Shown: one piece after another, positions 1-13,607 of the stretch | Numbering within the stretch: position 1 is the stretch's first letter | How the letters are laid out: every line of letters starts with the position of its first letter | Origin: Hippasteria phrygiana | Taxonomy: Eukaryota; Echinodermata; Asteroidea; Valvatida; Goniasteridae | Direction: 5' to 3' | Length of the DNA stretch: 64,000 nt | Assembly: GCA_037893225.1 (NCBI GenBank) | Contig: JAZGUH010000068.1 | Span: 682,001-746,000, forward strand | Notes under the pieces: generated by a model | What the model was told of the DNA's origin: nothing | The model's input: the letters and a program-made list of their open reading frames with translations, nothing else | The model's database searches: none | Translations under genes and position numbers: made by a program

Positions 1-2034
1 AGGTAATATGCACACAGATGTTGGCCGGAAAGAAAATAAACATTGCGAGGTTTGAATTTTCCCACAAGTGTTAACTCTAAGAAGCCGCCGATAATTGCAA
101 CATGTAGCGCCAGATCTAAGCTATCCATACATGTCAAAATTACTGAATTTGGTTGATATTTCATGCAATTATGAATGAGTAAAGCAAGTCCATACCCCAG
201 GGAATTTGACATGCATGGAGGAATAAATAGACGGTAACATGTACACAGATGTTGGCCGGAAAGAAAATAAACATTGCGAGGTTTGAATTTTCTCCACAAG
301 TTTTAACTCTAGGAAGCCGCCGATGATTGCAACATGTAGCGCCAGATCTAAGCTATCCATACATGTCAAAATTACTGTATTTGGTTGATATTTCATGCAA
401 TTATGAATGAGTAGAGCAAGTCCATACCCCAGGGAATTTGACAGGCATGGAGCAATAAGTAGAAGGTAATATGCACACAGATGTTGGCCGGAAAGAAAAT
501 AAACATTGCGAGGTTTGAATTTTCTCCACAAGTGTTAACTCTAAGAAGCCGCCGATAATTGCAACATGTAGCGCCAGATCTAAGCTATCCATACATGTCA
601 AAATTACTGAATTTGGTTGATATTTCATGCAATTATGAATGAGTAAAGCAAGTCCATACCCCAGGGAATTTGACATGCATGGAGCAATAAATAGACGGTA
701 ACATGTACACAGATGTTGGCCGGAAAGAAAATAATCATTGCGAGGTTTGAATTTTCTCCACAAGTTTTAACTCTAGGAAGCCGCCGATGATTGCAACATG
801 TAGCGCCAGATCTAAGCTATCCATACATGTCAAAATTACTGTATTTGGTTGATATTTAATGCAATTATGAATGAGTAGAGCAAGTCCATACCCCAGGGAA
901 TTTGACAGGCATGGAGCAATAAATAGAAGGTAATATGCACACAGATGTTGGCCGGAAAGAAAATAAACATTGCGAGGTTTGAATTTTCTCCACAAGTTTT
1001 AACTCTAAGAAGCCGCCGATGATTGCAACATGTAGCGCCAGATCTAAGCTATCCATACATGTCAAAATTACTGTATTTGGTTTATATTTCATGCAATTAT
1101 GAATGAGTAAAGCAAGTCATACCCTAGGGAATTTGACAGGCATGGAGCAATAAATAGAAGGTAATATGCACACAGATGTTGGCCGGAAAGAAAATAAACA
1201 TTGCGAGGTTTGACTTTTCTCCACAAGTTTTAACTCTAAGAAGCCGCCGATAATTGCAACATGTAGCGCCAGATCTAAGCTATCCATACATGTCAAAATT
1301 ACTGAATTTGGTTGATATTTCATGCAATTATGAATGAGTAAAGCAAGTCATACCCTAGGGAATTTGACAGGCATGGATCAATAAATAGAAGGTAATATGC
1401 ACACAGATGTTGGCCGGAAAGAAAATAAACATTGCGAGGTTTGAATTTTCTCCACAAGTGTTAACTCTAAGAAGCCGCCGATGATTGCAACATGTAGCGC
1501 CAGATCTAAGCTATCCATACATGTCAAAATTACTGTATTTGGTTTATATTTCATGCAATTATGAATGAGTAAAGCAAGTCATACCCTAGGGAATTTGACA
1601 GGCATGGAGCAATAAATAGAAGGTAATATGCACACAGATGTTGGCCGGAAAGAAAATAAACATTGCGAGGTTTGAATTTTCTCCACAAGTGTTAACTCTA
1701 AGAAGCCGCCGATGATTGCAACATGTAGCGCCAGATCTAAGCTATCCATACATGTCAAAATTACTGTATTTGGTTTATATTTCATGCAATTATGAATGAG
1801 TAAAGCAAGTCATACCCTGGGGAATTTGACAGGCATGGAGCAATAAATAGAAGGTAATATGCACACAGATGTTGGCCGGAAAGAAAATAAACATTGCGAG
1901 GTTTGAATTTTCTCCACAAGTTTTAACTCTAACAAGCCGCCGATAATTGCAACATGTAGCGCCAGATCTAAGCTATCCATACATGTCAAAATTACTGAAT
2001 TTGGTTGATATTTCATGCAATTATGAATGAGTAA
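1..2034 (+). repeat. Left-edge mixed segment, irregular class order
   Basis: The window opens inside a monomer (1-182), which has a private one-base loss in TTTTCCCAC near 59-63 (normally TTTTCTCCAC). The copy at 183 is M1-like but has the rare GGAGGAATAA, shared with the copy at 15690. It is followed by a monomer with G at 44 (AATAAGTAG), a marker otherwise common only to the right of 39 kb. M2-, M4-, M5-, M6a- and M5-type monomers follow. The M5-type copy at 1804 has a private CTAACAAG (C at 1933). Confidence 0.85.
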
Positions 2035-3192
2035 AGCAAGTCCATACCCCAGGGAATTTGACATGCATGGAGCAATAAATAGACGGTAACATGTACACAG
2101 ATGTTGGCCGGAAAGAAAATAAACATTGCGAGGTTTGAATTTTCTCCACAAGTTTTAACTCTAGGAAGCCGCCGATGATTGCAACATGTAGCGCCAGATC
2201 TAAGCTATCCATACATGTCAAAATTACTGTATTTGGTTGATATTTCATGCAATTATGAATGAGTAAAGCAAGTCCATACCCCAGGGAATTTGACATGCAT
2301 GGAGCAATAAATAGACGGTAATATGCACACAGATGTTGGCCGGAAAGAAAATAATCATTGCGAGGTTTGAATTTTCTCCACAAGTTTTAACTCTAGGAAG
2401 CCGCCGATGATTGCAACATGTAGCGCCAGATCTAAGCTATCCATACATGTCAAAATTACTGTATTTGGTTGATATTTAATGCAATTATGAATGAGTAGAG
2501 CAAGTCCATACCCCAGGGAATTTGACAGGCATGGAGCAATAAATAGAAGGTAATATGCACACAGATGTTGGCCGGAAAGAAAATAAACATTGCGAGGTTT
2601 GAATTTTCTCCACAAGTTTTAACTCTAAGAAGCCGCCGATGATTGCAACATGTAGCGCCAGATCTAAGCTATCCATACATGTCAAAATTACTGTATTTGG
2701 TTTATATTTCATGCAATTATGAATGAGTAAAGCAAGTCATACCCCAGGGAATTTGACAGGCATGGAGCAATAAATAGAAGGTAATATGCACATAGATGTT
2801 GGCCGGAAAGAAAATAAACATTGCGAGGTTTGAATTTTCTCCACAAGTGTTAACTCTAAGAAGCCGCCGATGATTGCAACATGTAGCGCCAGATCTAAGC
2901 TATCCATACATGTCAAAATTACTGTATTTGGTTTATATTTCATGCAATTATGAATGAGTAAAGCAAGTCATACCCTGGGGAATTTGACAGGCATGGAGCA
3001 ATAAATAGAAGGTAATATGCACACAGATGTTGGCCGGAAAGAAAATAAACATTGCGAGGTTTGAATTTTCTCCACAAGTTTTAACTCTAAGAAGCCGCCG
3101 ATAATTGCAACATGTAGCGCCAGATCTAAGCTATCCATACATGTCAAAATTACTGAATTTGGTTGATATTTCATGCAATTATGAATGAGTAA
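2035..3192 (+). repeat. Short HOR copy, five monomers (1158 bp)
   Basis: Order: M1 (2035), an M2/M3 chimera (2267), M4 (2499), an M6a-like copy with G at 37 (2731), and M5 with CCCTGGGG (2962). The chimera has the extra C of M2 but the ATATGCAC form of M3, so one whole monomer was lost between M2 and M3. There is a private C-to-T in CACATAGATG at 2793. Confidence 0.83.
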
Positions 3193-5275
3193 AGCAAGTC
3201 CATACCCCAGGGAATTTGACATGCATGGAGCAATAAATAGACGGTAACATGTACACAGATGTTGGCCGGAAAGAAAATAAACATTGCGAGGTTTGAATTT
3301 TCTCCACAAGTTTTAACTCTAGGAAGCCGCCGATGATTGCAACATGTAGCGCCAGATCTAAGCTATCCATACATGTCAAAATTACTGTATTTGGTTGATA
3401 TTTCATGCAATTATGAATGAGTAAAGCAAGTCCATACCCCAGGGAATTTGACATGCATGGAGCAATAAATAGACGGTAACATGTACACAGATGTTGGCCG
3501 GAAAGAAAATAATCATTGCGAGGTTTGAATTTTCTCCACAAGTTTTAACTCTAGGAAGCCGCCGATGATTGCAACATGTAGCGCCAGATCTAAGCTATCC
3601 ATACATGTCAAAATTACTGTATTTGGTTGATATTTAATGCAATTATGAATGAGTAAAGCAAGTCATACCCCAGGGAATTTGACATGCATGGAGCAATAAA
3701 TAGACGGTAATATGCACACAGATGTTGGCCGGAAAGAAAATAATCATTGCGAGGTTTGAATTTTCTCCACAAGTTTTAACTCTAGGAAGCCGCCGATGAT
3801 TGCAACATGTAGCGCCAGATCTAAGCTATCCATACATGTCAAAATTACTGTATTTGGTTGATATTTAATGCAATTATGAATGAGTAGAGCAAGTCCATAC
3901 CCCAGGGAATTTGACAGGCATGGAGCAATAAATAGAAGGTAATATGCACACAGATGTTGGCCGGAAAGAAAATAAACATTGCGAGGTTTGAATTTTCTCC
4001 ACAAGTTTTAACTCTAAGAAGCCGCCGATGATTGCAACATGTAGCGCCAGATCTAAGCTATCCATACATGTCAAAATTACTGTATTTGGTTTATATTTCA
4101 TGCAATTATGAATGAGTAAAGCAAGTCATACCCCAGGGAATTTGACAGGCATGGAGCAATAAATAGAAGGTAATATGCACACAGATGTTGGCCGGAAAGA
4201 AAATAAACATTGCGAGGTTTGACTTTTCTCCACAAGTTTTAACTCTAAGAAGCCGCCGATAATTGCAACATGTAGCGCCAGATCTAAGCTATCCATACAT
4301 GTCAAAATTACTGAATTTGGTTGATATTTCATGCAATTATGAATGAGTAAAGCAAGTCATACCCTAGGGAATTTGACAGGCATGGATCAATAAATAGAAG
4401 GTAATATGCACACAGATATTGGCCGGAAAGAAAATAAACATTGCGAGGTTTGAATTTTCTCCACAAGTGTTAACTCTAAGAAGCCGCCGATGATTGCAAC
4501 ATGTAGCGCCAGATCTAAGCTATCCATACATGTCAAAATTACTGTATTTGGTTGATATTTCATGCAATTATGAATGAGTAGAGCAAGTCCATACCCCAGG
4601 GAATTTGACAGGCATGGAGCAATAAATAGAAGGTAATATGCACACAGATGTTGGCCGGAAAGAAAATAAACATTGCGAGGTTTGAATTTTCTCCACAAGT
4701 TTTAACTCTAAGAAGCCGCCGATGATTGCAACATGTAGCGCCAGATCTAAGCTATCCATACATGTCAAAATTACTGTATTTGGTTTATATTTCATGCAAT
4801 TATGAATGAGTAAAGCAAGTCATACCCCAGGGAATTTGACAGGCATGGAGCAATAAATAGAAGGTAATATGCACACAGATGTTGGCCGGAAAGAAAATAA
4901 ACATTGCGAGGTTTGAATTTTCTCCACAAGTGTTAACTCTAAGAAGCCGCCGATGATTGCAACATGTAGCGCCAGATCTAAGCTATCCATACATGTCAAA
5001 ATTACTGTATTTGGTTTATATTTCATGCAATTATGAATGAGTAAAGCAAGTCATACCCTGGGGAATTTGACAGGCATGGAGCAATAAATAGAAGGTAATA
5101 TGCACACAGATGTTGGCCGGAAAGAAAATAAACATTGCGAGGTTTGAATTTTCTCCACAAGTTTTAACTCTAAGAAGCCGCCGATAATTGCAACATGTAG
5201 CGCCAGATCTAAGCTATCCATACATGTCAAAATTACTGAATTTGGTTGATATTTCATGCAATTATGAATGAGTAA
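3193..5275 (+). repeat. Long HOR copy, nine monomers (2083 bp)
   Basis: M1-M2-M3-M4-M5-M6 (3193-4581) is followed by a second M4 (4582), an M6a-like copy (4814) and M5 with CCCTGGGG (5045). The M6 copy at 4351 ends like M3 (G at 231) and so leads into M4. The M5 copy at 4120 carries GACTTTTC in place of GAATTTTC, a change shared with copies near 1.2, 22.3 and 23.7 kb. Private G-to-A at 4418 (AGATATTGG). Confidence 0.83.
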
Positions 5276-6664
5276 AGCAAGTCCATACCCCAGGGAATTT
5301 GACATGCATGGAGCAATAAATAGACGGTAACATGTACACAGATGTTGGCCGGAAAGAAAATAAACATTGCGAGGTTTGAATTTTCTCCACAAGTTTTAAC
5401 TCTAGGAAGCCGCCGATGATTGCAACATGTAGCGCCAGATCTAAGCTATCCATACATGTCAAAATTACTGTATTTGGTTGATATTTCATGCAATTATGAA
5501 TGAGTAAAGCAAGTCCATACCCCAGGGAATTTGACATGCATGGAGCAATAAATAGACGGTAACATGTACACAGATGTTGGCCGGAAAGAAAATAATCATT
5601 GCGAGGTTTGAATTTTCTCCACAAGTTTTAACTCTAGGAAGCCGCCGATGATTGCAACATGTAGCGCCAGATCTAAGCTATCCATACATGTCAAAATTAC
5701 TGTATTTGGTTGATATTTAATGCAATTATGAATGAGTAAAGCAAGTCATACCCCAGGGAATTTGACATGCATGGAGCAATAAATAGACGGTAATATGCAC
5801 ACAGATGTTGGCCGGAAAGAAAATAATCATTGCGAGGTTTGAATTTTCTCCACAAGTTTTAACTCTAGGAAGCCGCCGATGATTGCAACATGTAGCGCCA
5901 GATCTAAGCTATCCATACATGTCAAAATTACTGTATTTGGTTGATATTTAATGCAATTATGAATGAGTAGAGCAAGTCCATACCCCAGGGAATTTGACAG
6001 GCATGGAGCAATAAATAGAAGGTAATATGCACACAGATGTTGGCCGGAAAGAAAATAAACATTGCGAGGTTTGAATTTTCTCCACAAGTTTTAACTCTAA
6101 GAAGCCGCCGATGATTGCAACATGTAGCGCCAGATCTAAGCTATCCATACATGTCAAAATTACTGTATTTGGTTTATATTTCATGCAATTATGAATGAGT
6201 AAAGCAAGTCATACCCTAGGGAGTTTGACAGGCATGGAGCAATAAATAGAAGGTAATATGCACACAGATGTTGGCCGGAAAGAAAATAAACATTGCGAGG
6301 TTTGAATTTTCTCCACAAGTTTTAACTCTAAGAAGCCGCCGATGATTGCAACATGTAGCGCCAGATCTAAGCTATCCATACATGTCAAAATTACTGTATT
6401 TGGTTGATATTTCATGCAATTATGAATGAGTAAAGCAAGTCATACCCTAGGGAATTTGACAGGCATGGATCAATAAATAGAAGGTAATATGCACACAGAT
6501 GTTGGCCGGAAAGAAAATAAACATTGCGAGGTTTGAATTTTCTCCACAAGTGTTAACTCTAAGAAGCCGCCGATAATTGCAACATGTAGCGCCAGATCTA
6601 AGCTATCCATACATGTCAAAATTACTGAATTTGGTTGATATTTCATGCAATTATGAATGAGTAA
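5276..6664 (+). repeat. Canonical HOR copy, six monomers (1389 bp)
   Basis: M1 5276, M2 5508, M3 5740, M4 5971, M5-like 6203, M6b 6434. The M5-position monomer carries M6a-like alleles at 142 and 195 with G at 204, and a private A-to-G at 6223 (GGGAGTTTGAC). Total length is exactly the canonical 1389 bp. Confidence 0.85.
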
Positions 6665-6672
6665 AGCAAGTC

Positions 6673-9600
6673 CATACCCCAGGGAATTTGACATGCATGG
6701 AGCAATAAATAGACGGTAACATGTACACAGATGTTGGCCGGAAAGAAAATAAACATTGCGAGGTTTGAATTTTCTCCACAAGTTTTAACTCTAGGAAGCC
6801 GCCGATGATTGCAACATGTAGCGCCAGATCTAAGCTATCCATACATGTCAAAATTACTGTATTTGGTTGATATTTCATGCAATTATGAATGAGTAAAGCA
6901 AGTCCATACCCCAGGGAATTTGACATGCATGGAGCAATAAATAGACGGTAACATGTACACAGATGTTGGCCGGAAAGAAAATAATCATTGCGAGGTTTGA
7001 ATTTTCTCCACAAGTTTTAACTCTAGGAAGCCGCCGATGATTGCAACATGTAGCGCCAGATCTAAGCTATCCATACATGTCAAAATTACTGTATTTGGTT
7101 GATATTTAATGCAATTATGAATGAGTAAAGCAAGTCATACCCCAGGGAATTTGACATGCATGGAGCAATAAATAGACGGTAATATGCACACAGATGTTGG
7201 CCGGAAAGAAAATAATCATTGCGAGGTTTGAATTTTCTCCACAAGTTTTAACTCTAGGAAGCCGCCGATGATTGCAAAATGTAGCGCCAGATCTAAGCTA
7301 TCCATACATGTCAAAATTACTGTATTTGGTTGATATTTAATGCAATTATGAATGAGTAGAGCAAGTCCATACCCCAGGGAATTTGACAGGCATGGAGCAA
7401 TAAATAGAAGGTAATATGCACACAGATGTTGACCGGAAAGAAAATAAACATTGCGAGGTTTGAATTTTCTCCACAAGTTTTAACTCTAAGAAGCCGCCGA
7501 TGATTGCAACATGTAGCGCCAGATCTAAGCTATCCATACATGTCAAAATTACTGTATTTGGTTTATATTTCATGCAATTATGAATGAGTAAAGCAAGTCA
7601 TACCCTAGGGAATTTGACAGGCATGGAGCAATAAATAGAAGGTAATATGCACACAGATGTTGGCCGGAAAGAAAATAAACATTGCGAGGTTTGAATTTTC
7701 TCCACAAGTTTTAACTCTAAGAAGCCGCCGATAATTGCAACATGTAGCGCCAGATCTAAGCTATCCATACATGTCAAAATTACTGAATTTGGTTGATATT
7801 TCATGCAATTATGAATGAGTAAAGCAAGTCCATACCCCAGGGAATTTGACATGCATGGAGCAATAAATAGACGGTAACATGTACACAGATGTTGGCCGGA
7901 AAGAAAATAAACATTGCGAGGTTTGAATTTTCTCCACAAGTTTTAACTCTAGGAAGCCGCCGATGATTGCAACATGTAGCGCCAGATCTAAGCTATCCAT
8001 ACATGTCAAAATTACTGTATTTGGTTGATATTTCATGCAATTATGAATGAGTAAAGCAAGTCCATACCCCAGGGAATTTGACATGCATGGAGCAATAAAT
8101 AGACGGTAACATGTACACAGATGTTGGCCGGAAAGAAAATAATCATTGCGAGGTTTGAATTTTCTCCACAAGTTTTAACTCTAGGAAGCCGCCGATGATT
8201 GCAACATGTAGCGCCAGATCTAAGCTATCCATACATGTCAAAATTACTGTATTTGGTTGATATTTAATGCAATTATGAATGAGTAAAGCAAGTCATACCC
8301 CAGGGAATTTGACATGCATGGAGCAATAAATAGACGGTAATATGCACACAGATGTTGGCCGGAAAGAAAATAATCATTGCGAGGTTTGAATTTTCTCCAC
8401 AAGTTTTAACTCTAGGAAGCCGCCGATGATTGCAAAATGTAGCGCCAGATCTAAGCTATCCATACATGTCAAAATTACTGTATTTGGTTGATATTTAATG
8501 CAATTATGAATGAGTAGAGCAAGTCCATACCCCAGGGAATTTGACAGGCATGGAGCAATAAATAGAAGGTAATATGCACACAGATGTTGGCCGGAAAGAA
8601 AATAAACATTGCGAGGTTTGAATTTTCTCCACAAGTTTTAACTCTAAGAAGCCGCCGATGATTGCAACATGTAGCGCCAGATCTAAGCTATCCATACATG
8701 TCAAAATTACTGTATTTGGTTGATATTTAATGCAATTATGAATGAGTAGAGCAAGTCATACCCTAGGGAATTTGACAGGCATGGAGCAATAAATAGAAGG
8801 TAATATGCACACAGATGTTGGCCGGAAAGAAAATAAACATTGCGAGGTTTGAATTTTCTCCACAAGTTTTAACTCTAAGAAGCCGCCGATGATTGCAACA
8901 TGTAGCGCCAGATCTAAGCTATCCATACATGTCAAAATTACTGTATTTGGTTGATATTTCATGCAATTATGAATGAGTAAAGCAAGTCATACCCTAGGGA
9001 ATTTGACAGGCATGGATCAATAAATAGAAGGTAATATGCACACAGATGTTGGCCGGAAAGAAAATAAACATTGCGAGGTTTGAATTTTCTCCACAAGTGT
9101 TAACTCTAGGAAGCCGCCGATAATTGCAACATGTAGCGCCAGATCTAAGCTATCCATACATGTCAAAATTACTGTATTTGGTTGATATTTCATGCAATTA
9201 TGAATGAGTAAAGCAAGTCATACCCCAGGGAATTTGACATGCATGGAGCAATAAATAGACGGTAACATGTACACAGATGTTGGCCGGAAAGAAAATAAAC
9301 ATTGCGAGGTTTGAATTTTCTCCACAAGTTTTAACTCTAGGAAGCCGCCGATGATTGCAACATGTAGCGCCAGATCTAAGCTATCCATACATGTCAAAAT
9401 TACTGTATTTGGTTGATATTTCATGCAATTATGAATGAGTAAAGCAAGTCCATACCCCAGGGAATTTGACATGCATGGAGCAATAAATAGACGGTAACAT
9501 GTACACAGATGTTGGCCGGAAAGAAAATAATCATTGCGAGGTTTGAATTTTCTCCACAAGTTTTAACTCTAGGAAGCCGCCGATGATTGCAACATGTAGC

Positions 9601-12522
9601 GCCAGATCTAAGCTATCCATACATGTCAAAATTACTGTATTTGGTTGATATTTAATGCAATTATGAATGAGTAAAGCAAGTCATACCCCAGGGAATTTGA
9701 CATGCATGGAGCAATAAATAGACGGTAATATGCACACAGATGTTGGCCGGAAAGAAAATAATCATTGCGAGGTTTGAATTTTCTCCACAAGTTTTAACTC
9801 TAGGAAGCCGCCGATGATTGCAAAATGTAGCGCCAGATCTAAGCTATCCATACATGTCAAAATTACTGTATTTGGTTGATATTTAATGCAATTATGAATG
9901 AGTAGAGCAAGTCCATACCCCAGGGAATTTGACAGGCATGGAGCAATAAATAGAAGGTAATATGCACACAGATGTTGACCGGAAAGAAAATAAACATTGC
10001 GAGGTTTGAATTTTCTCCACAAGTTTTAACTCTAAGAAGCCGCCGATGATTGCAACATGTAGCGCCAGATCTAAGCTATCCATACATGTCAAAATTACTG
10101 TATTTGGTTTATATTTCATGCAATTATGAATGAGTAAAGCAAGTCATACCCTAGGGAATTTGACAGGCATGGAGCAATAAATAGAAGGTAATATGCACAC
10201 AGATGTTGGCCGGAAAGAAAATAAACATTGCGAGGTTTGAATTTTCTCCACAAGTTTTAACTCTAAGAAGCCGCCGATAATTGCAACATGTAGCGCCAGA
10301 TCTAAGCTATCCATACATGTCAAAATTACTGAATTTGGTTGATATTTCATGCAATTATGAATGAGTAAAGCAAGTCCATACCCCAGGGAATTTGACATGC
10401 ATGGAGCAATAAATAGACGGTAACATGTACACAGATGTTGGCCGGAAAGAAAATAAACATTGCGAGGTTTGAATTTTCTCCACAAGTTTTAACTCTAGGA
10501 AGCCGCCGATGATTGCAACATGTAGCGCCAGATCTAAGCTATCCATACATGTCAAAATTACTGTATTTGGTTGATATTTCATGCAATTATGAATGAGTAA
10601 AGCAAGTCCATACCCCAGGGAATTTGACATGCATGGAGCAATAAATAGACGGTAACATGTACACAGATGTTGGCCGGAAAGAAAATAATCATTGCGAGGT
10701 TTGAATTTTCTCCACAAGTTTTAACTCTAGGAAGCCGCCGATGATTGCAACATGTAGCGCCAGATCTAAGCTATCCATACATGTCAAAATTACTGTATTT
10801 GGTTGATATTTAATGCAATTATGAATGAGTAAAGCAAGTCATACCCCAGGGAATTTGACATGCATGGAGCAATAAATAGACGGTAATATGCACACAGATG
10901 TTGGCCGGAAAGAAAATAATCATTGCGAGGTTTGAATTTTCTCCACAAGTTTTAACTCTAGGAAGCCGCCGATGATTGCAAAATGTAGCGCCAGATCTAA
11001 GCTATCCATACATGTCAAAATTACTGTATTTGGTTGATATTTAATGCAATTATGAATGAGTAGAGCAAGTCCATACCCCAGGGAATTTGACAGGCATGGA
11101 GCAATAAATAGAAGGTAATATGCACACAGATGTTGGCCGGAAAGAAAATAAACATTGCGAGGTTTGAATTTTCTCCACAAGTTTTAACTCTAAGAAGCCG
11201 CCGATGATTGCAACATGTAGCGCCAGATCTAAGCTATCCATACATGTCAAAATTACTGTATTTGGTTGATATTTAATGCAATTATGAATGAGTAGAGCAA
11301 GTCATACCCTAGGGAATTTGACAGGCATGGAGCAATAAATAGAAGGTAATATGCACACAGATGTTGGCCGGAAAGAAAATAAACATTGCGAGGTTTGAAT
11401 TTTCTCCACAAGTTTTAACTCTAAGAAGCCGCCGATGATTGCAACATGTAGCGCCAGATCTAAGCTATCCATACATGTCAAAATTACTGTATTTGGTTGA
11501 TATTTCATGCAATTATGAATGAGTAAAGCAAGTCATACCCTAGGGAATTTGACAGGCATGGATCAATAAATAGAAGGTAATATGCACACAGATGTTGGCC
11601 GGAAAGAAAATAAACATTGCGAGGTTTGAATTTTCTCCACAAGTGTTAACTCTAGGAAGCCGCCGATAATTGCAACATGTAGCGCCAGATCTAAGCTATC
11701 CATACATGTCAAAATTACTGTATTTGGTTGATATTTCATGCAATTATGAATGAGTAAAGCAAGTCATACCCCAGGGAATTTGACATGCATGGAGCAATAA
11801 ATAGACGGTAACATGTACACAGATGTTGGCCGGAAAGAAAATAAACATTGCGAGGTTTGAATTTTCTCCACAAGTTTTAACTCTAGGAAGCCGCCGATGA
11901 TTGCAACATGTAGCGCCAGATCTAAGCTATCCATACATGTCAAAATTACTGTATTTGGTTGATATTTCATGCAATTATGAATGAGTAAAGCAAGTCCATA
12001 CCCCAGGGAATTTGACATGCATGGAGCAATAAATAGACGGTAACATGTACACAGATGTTGGCCGGAAAGAAAATAATCATTGCGAGGTTTGAATTTTCTC
12101 CACAAGTTTTAACTCTAGGAAGCCGCCGATGATTGCAACATGTAGCGCCAGATCTAAGCTATCCATACATGTCAAAATTACTGTATTTGGTTGATATTTA
12201 ATGCAATTATGAATGAGTAAAGCAAGTCATACCCCAGGGAATTTGACATGCATGGAGCAATAAATAGACGGTAATATGCACACAGATGTTGGCCGGAAAG
12301 AAAATAATCATTGCGAGGTTTGAATTTTCTCCACAAGTTTTAACTCTAGGAAGCCGCCGATGATTGCAAAATGTAGCGCCAGATCTAAGCTATCCATACA
12401 TGTCAAAATTACTGTATTTGGTTGATATTTAATGCAATTATGAATGAGTAGAGCAAGTCCATACCCCAGGGAATTTGACAGGCATGGAGCAATAAATAGA
12501 AGGTAATATGCACACAGATGTT
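6673..12522 (+). repeat. 2546-bp (11-monomer) tandem repeat, about 2.3 copies
   Basis: Bases 6673-9976 match 9219-12522 at a constant offset of 2546 with no difference noticed. The first unit starts with M1 (6665) with the extra C. The second starts with the same monomer lacking that C (9212). Shared landmarks include GTTGACCGG (7430 and 9976), an M4-position monomer ending TTTAATGC-GAGTAG (8518 and 11064) and CTAGGAAG followed by GATAATTG (9103 and 11649). The match stops at 12522, where the third M4 has GTTGGCCGG. Each unit is a five- plus a six-monomer HOR. Confidence 0.87.
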
Positions 12523-13607
12523 GGCCGGAAAGAAAATAAACATTGCGAGGTTTGAATTTTCTCCACAAGTTTTAACTCTAAGAAGCCGCCGATGATTGCA
12601 ACATGTAGCGCCAGATCTAAGCTATCCATACATGTCAAAATTACTGTATTTGGTTTATATTTCATGCAATTATGAATGAGTAAAGCAAGTCATACCCTAG
12701 GGAATTTGACAGGCATGGAGCAATAAATAGAAGGTAATATGCACACAGATGTTGGCCGGAAAGAAAATAAACATTGCGAGGTTTGAATTTTCTCCACAAG
12801 TTTTAACTCTAAGAAGCCGCCGATAATTGCAACATGTAGCGCCAGATCTAAGCTATCCATACATGTCAAAATTACTGAATTTGGTTGATATTTCATGCAA
12901 TTATGAATGAGTAAAGCAAGTCATACCCTAGGGAATTTGACAGGCATGGATCAATAAATAGAAGGTAATATGCACACAGATGTTGGCCGGAAAGAAAATA
13001 AACATTGCGAGGTTTGAATTTTCTCCACAAGTTTTAACTCTAAGAAGCCGCCGATGATTGCAACATGTAGCGCCAGATCTAAGCTATCCATACATGTCAA
13101 AATTACTGTATTTGGTTTATATTTCATGCAATTATGAATGAGTAAAGCAAGTCATACCCTAGGGAATTTGACAGGCATGGAGCAATAAATAGAAGGTAAT
13201 ATGCACACAGATGTTGGCCGGAAAGAAAATAAACATTGCGAGGTTTGAATTTTCTCCACAAGTTTTAACTCTAAGAAGCCGCCGATAATTGCAACATGTA
13301 GCGCCAGATCTAAGCTATCCATACATGTCAAAATTACTGAATTTGGTTGATATTTCATGCAATTATGAATGAGTAAAGCAAGTCATACCCTAGGGAATTT
13401 GACAGGCATGGATCAATAAATAGAAGGTAATATGCACACAGATGTTGGCCGGAAAGAAAATAAACATTGCGAGGTTTGAATTTTCTCCACAAGTGTTAAC
13501 TCTAAGAAGCCGCCGATAATTGCAACATGTAGCGCCAGATCTAAGCTATCCATACATGTCAAAATTACTGAATTTGGTTGATATTTCATGCAATTATGAA
13601 TGAGTAA
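11758..13607 (+). repeat. HOR copy of eight monomers (1850 bp), M1 without extra C
   Basis: Order: M1 lacking the extra C (11758), M2, M3 (A at 150), M4, M5 (12684), M6a (12915), M5 (13146), M6b (13377). Its first part is the third, partial copy of the 2546-bp block. The added M5-M6a pair accounts for the extra 462 bp relative to a six-monomer unit. Confidence 0.83.

Noticed and set aside
59..63. One-base loss in TTTTCCCAC as a class-defining indel
   Set aside because: Seen only in the first, partial monomer; treated as a private change or sequence error.
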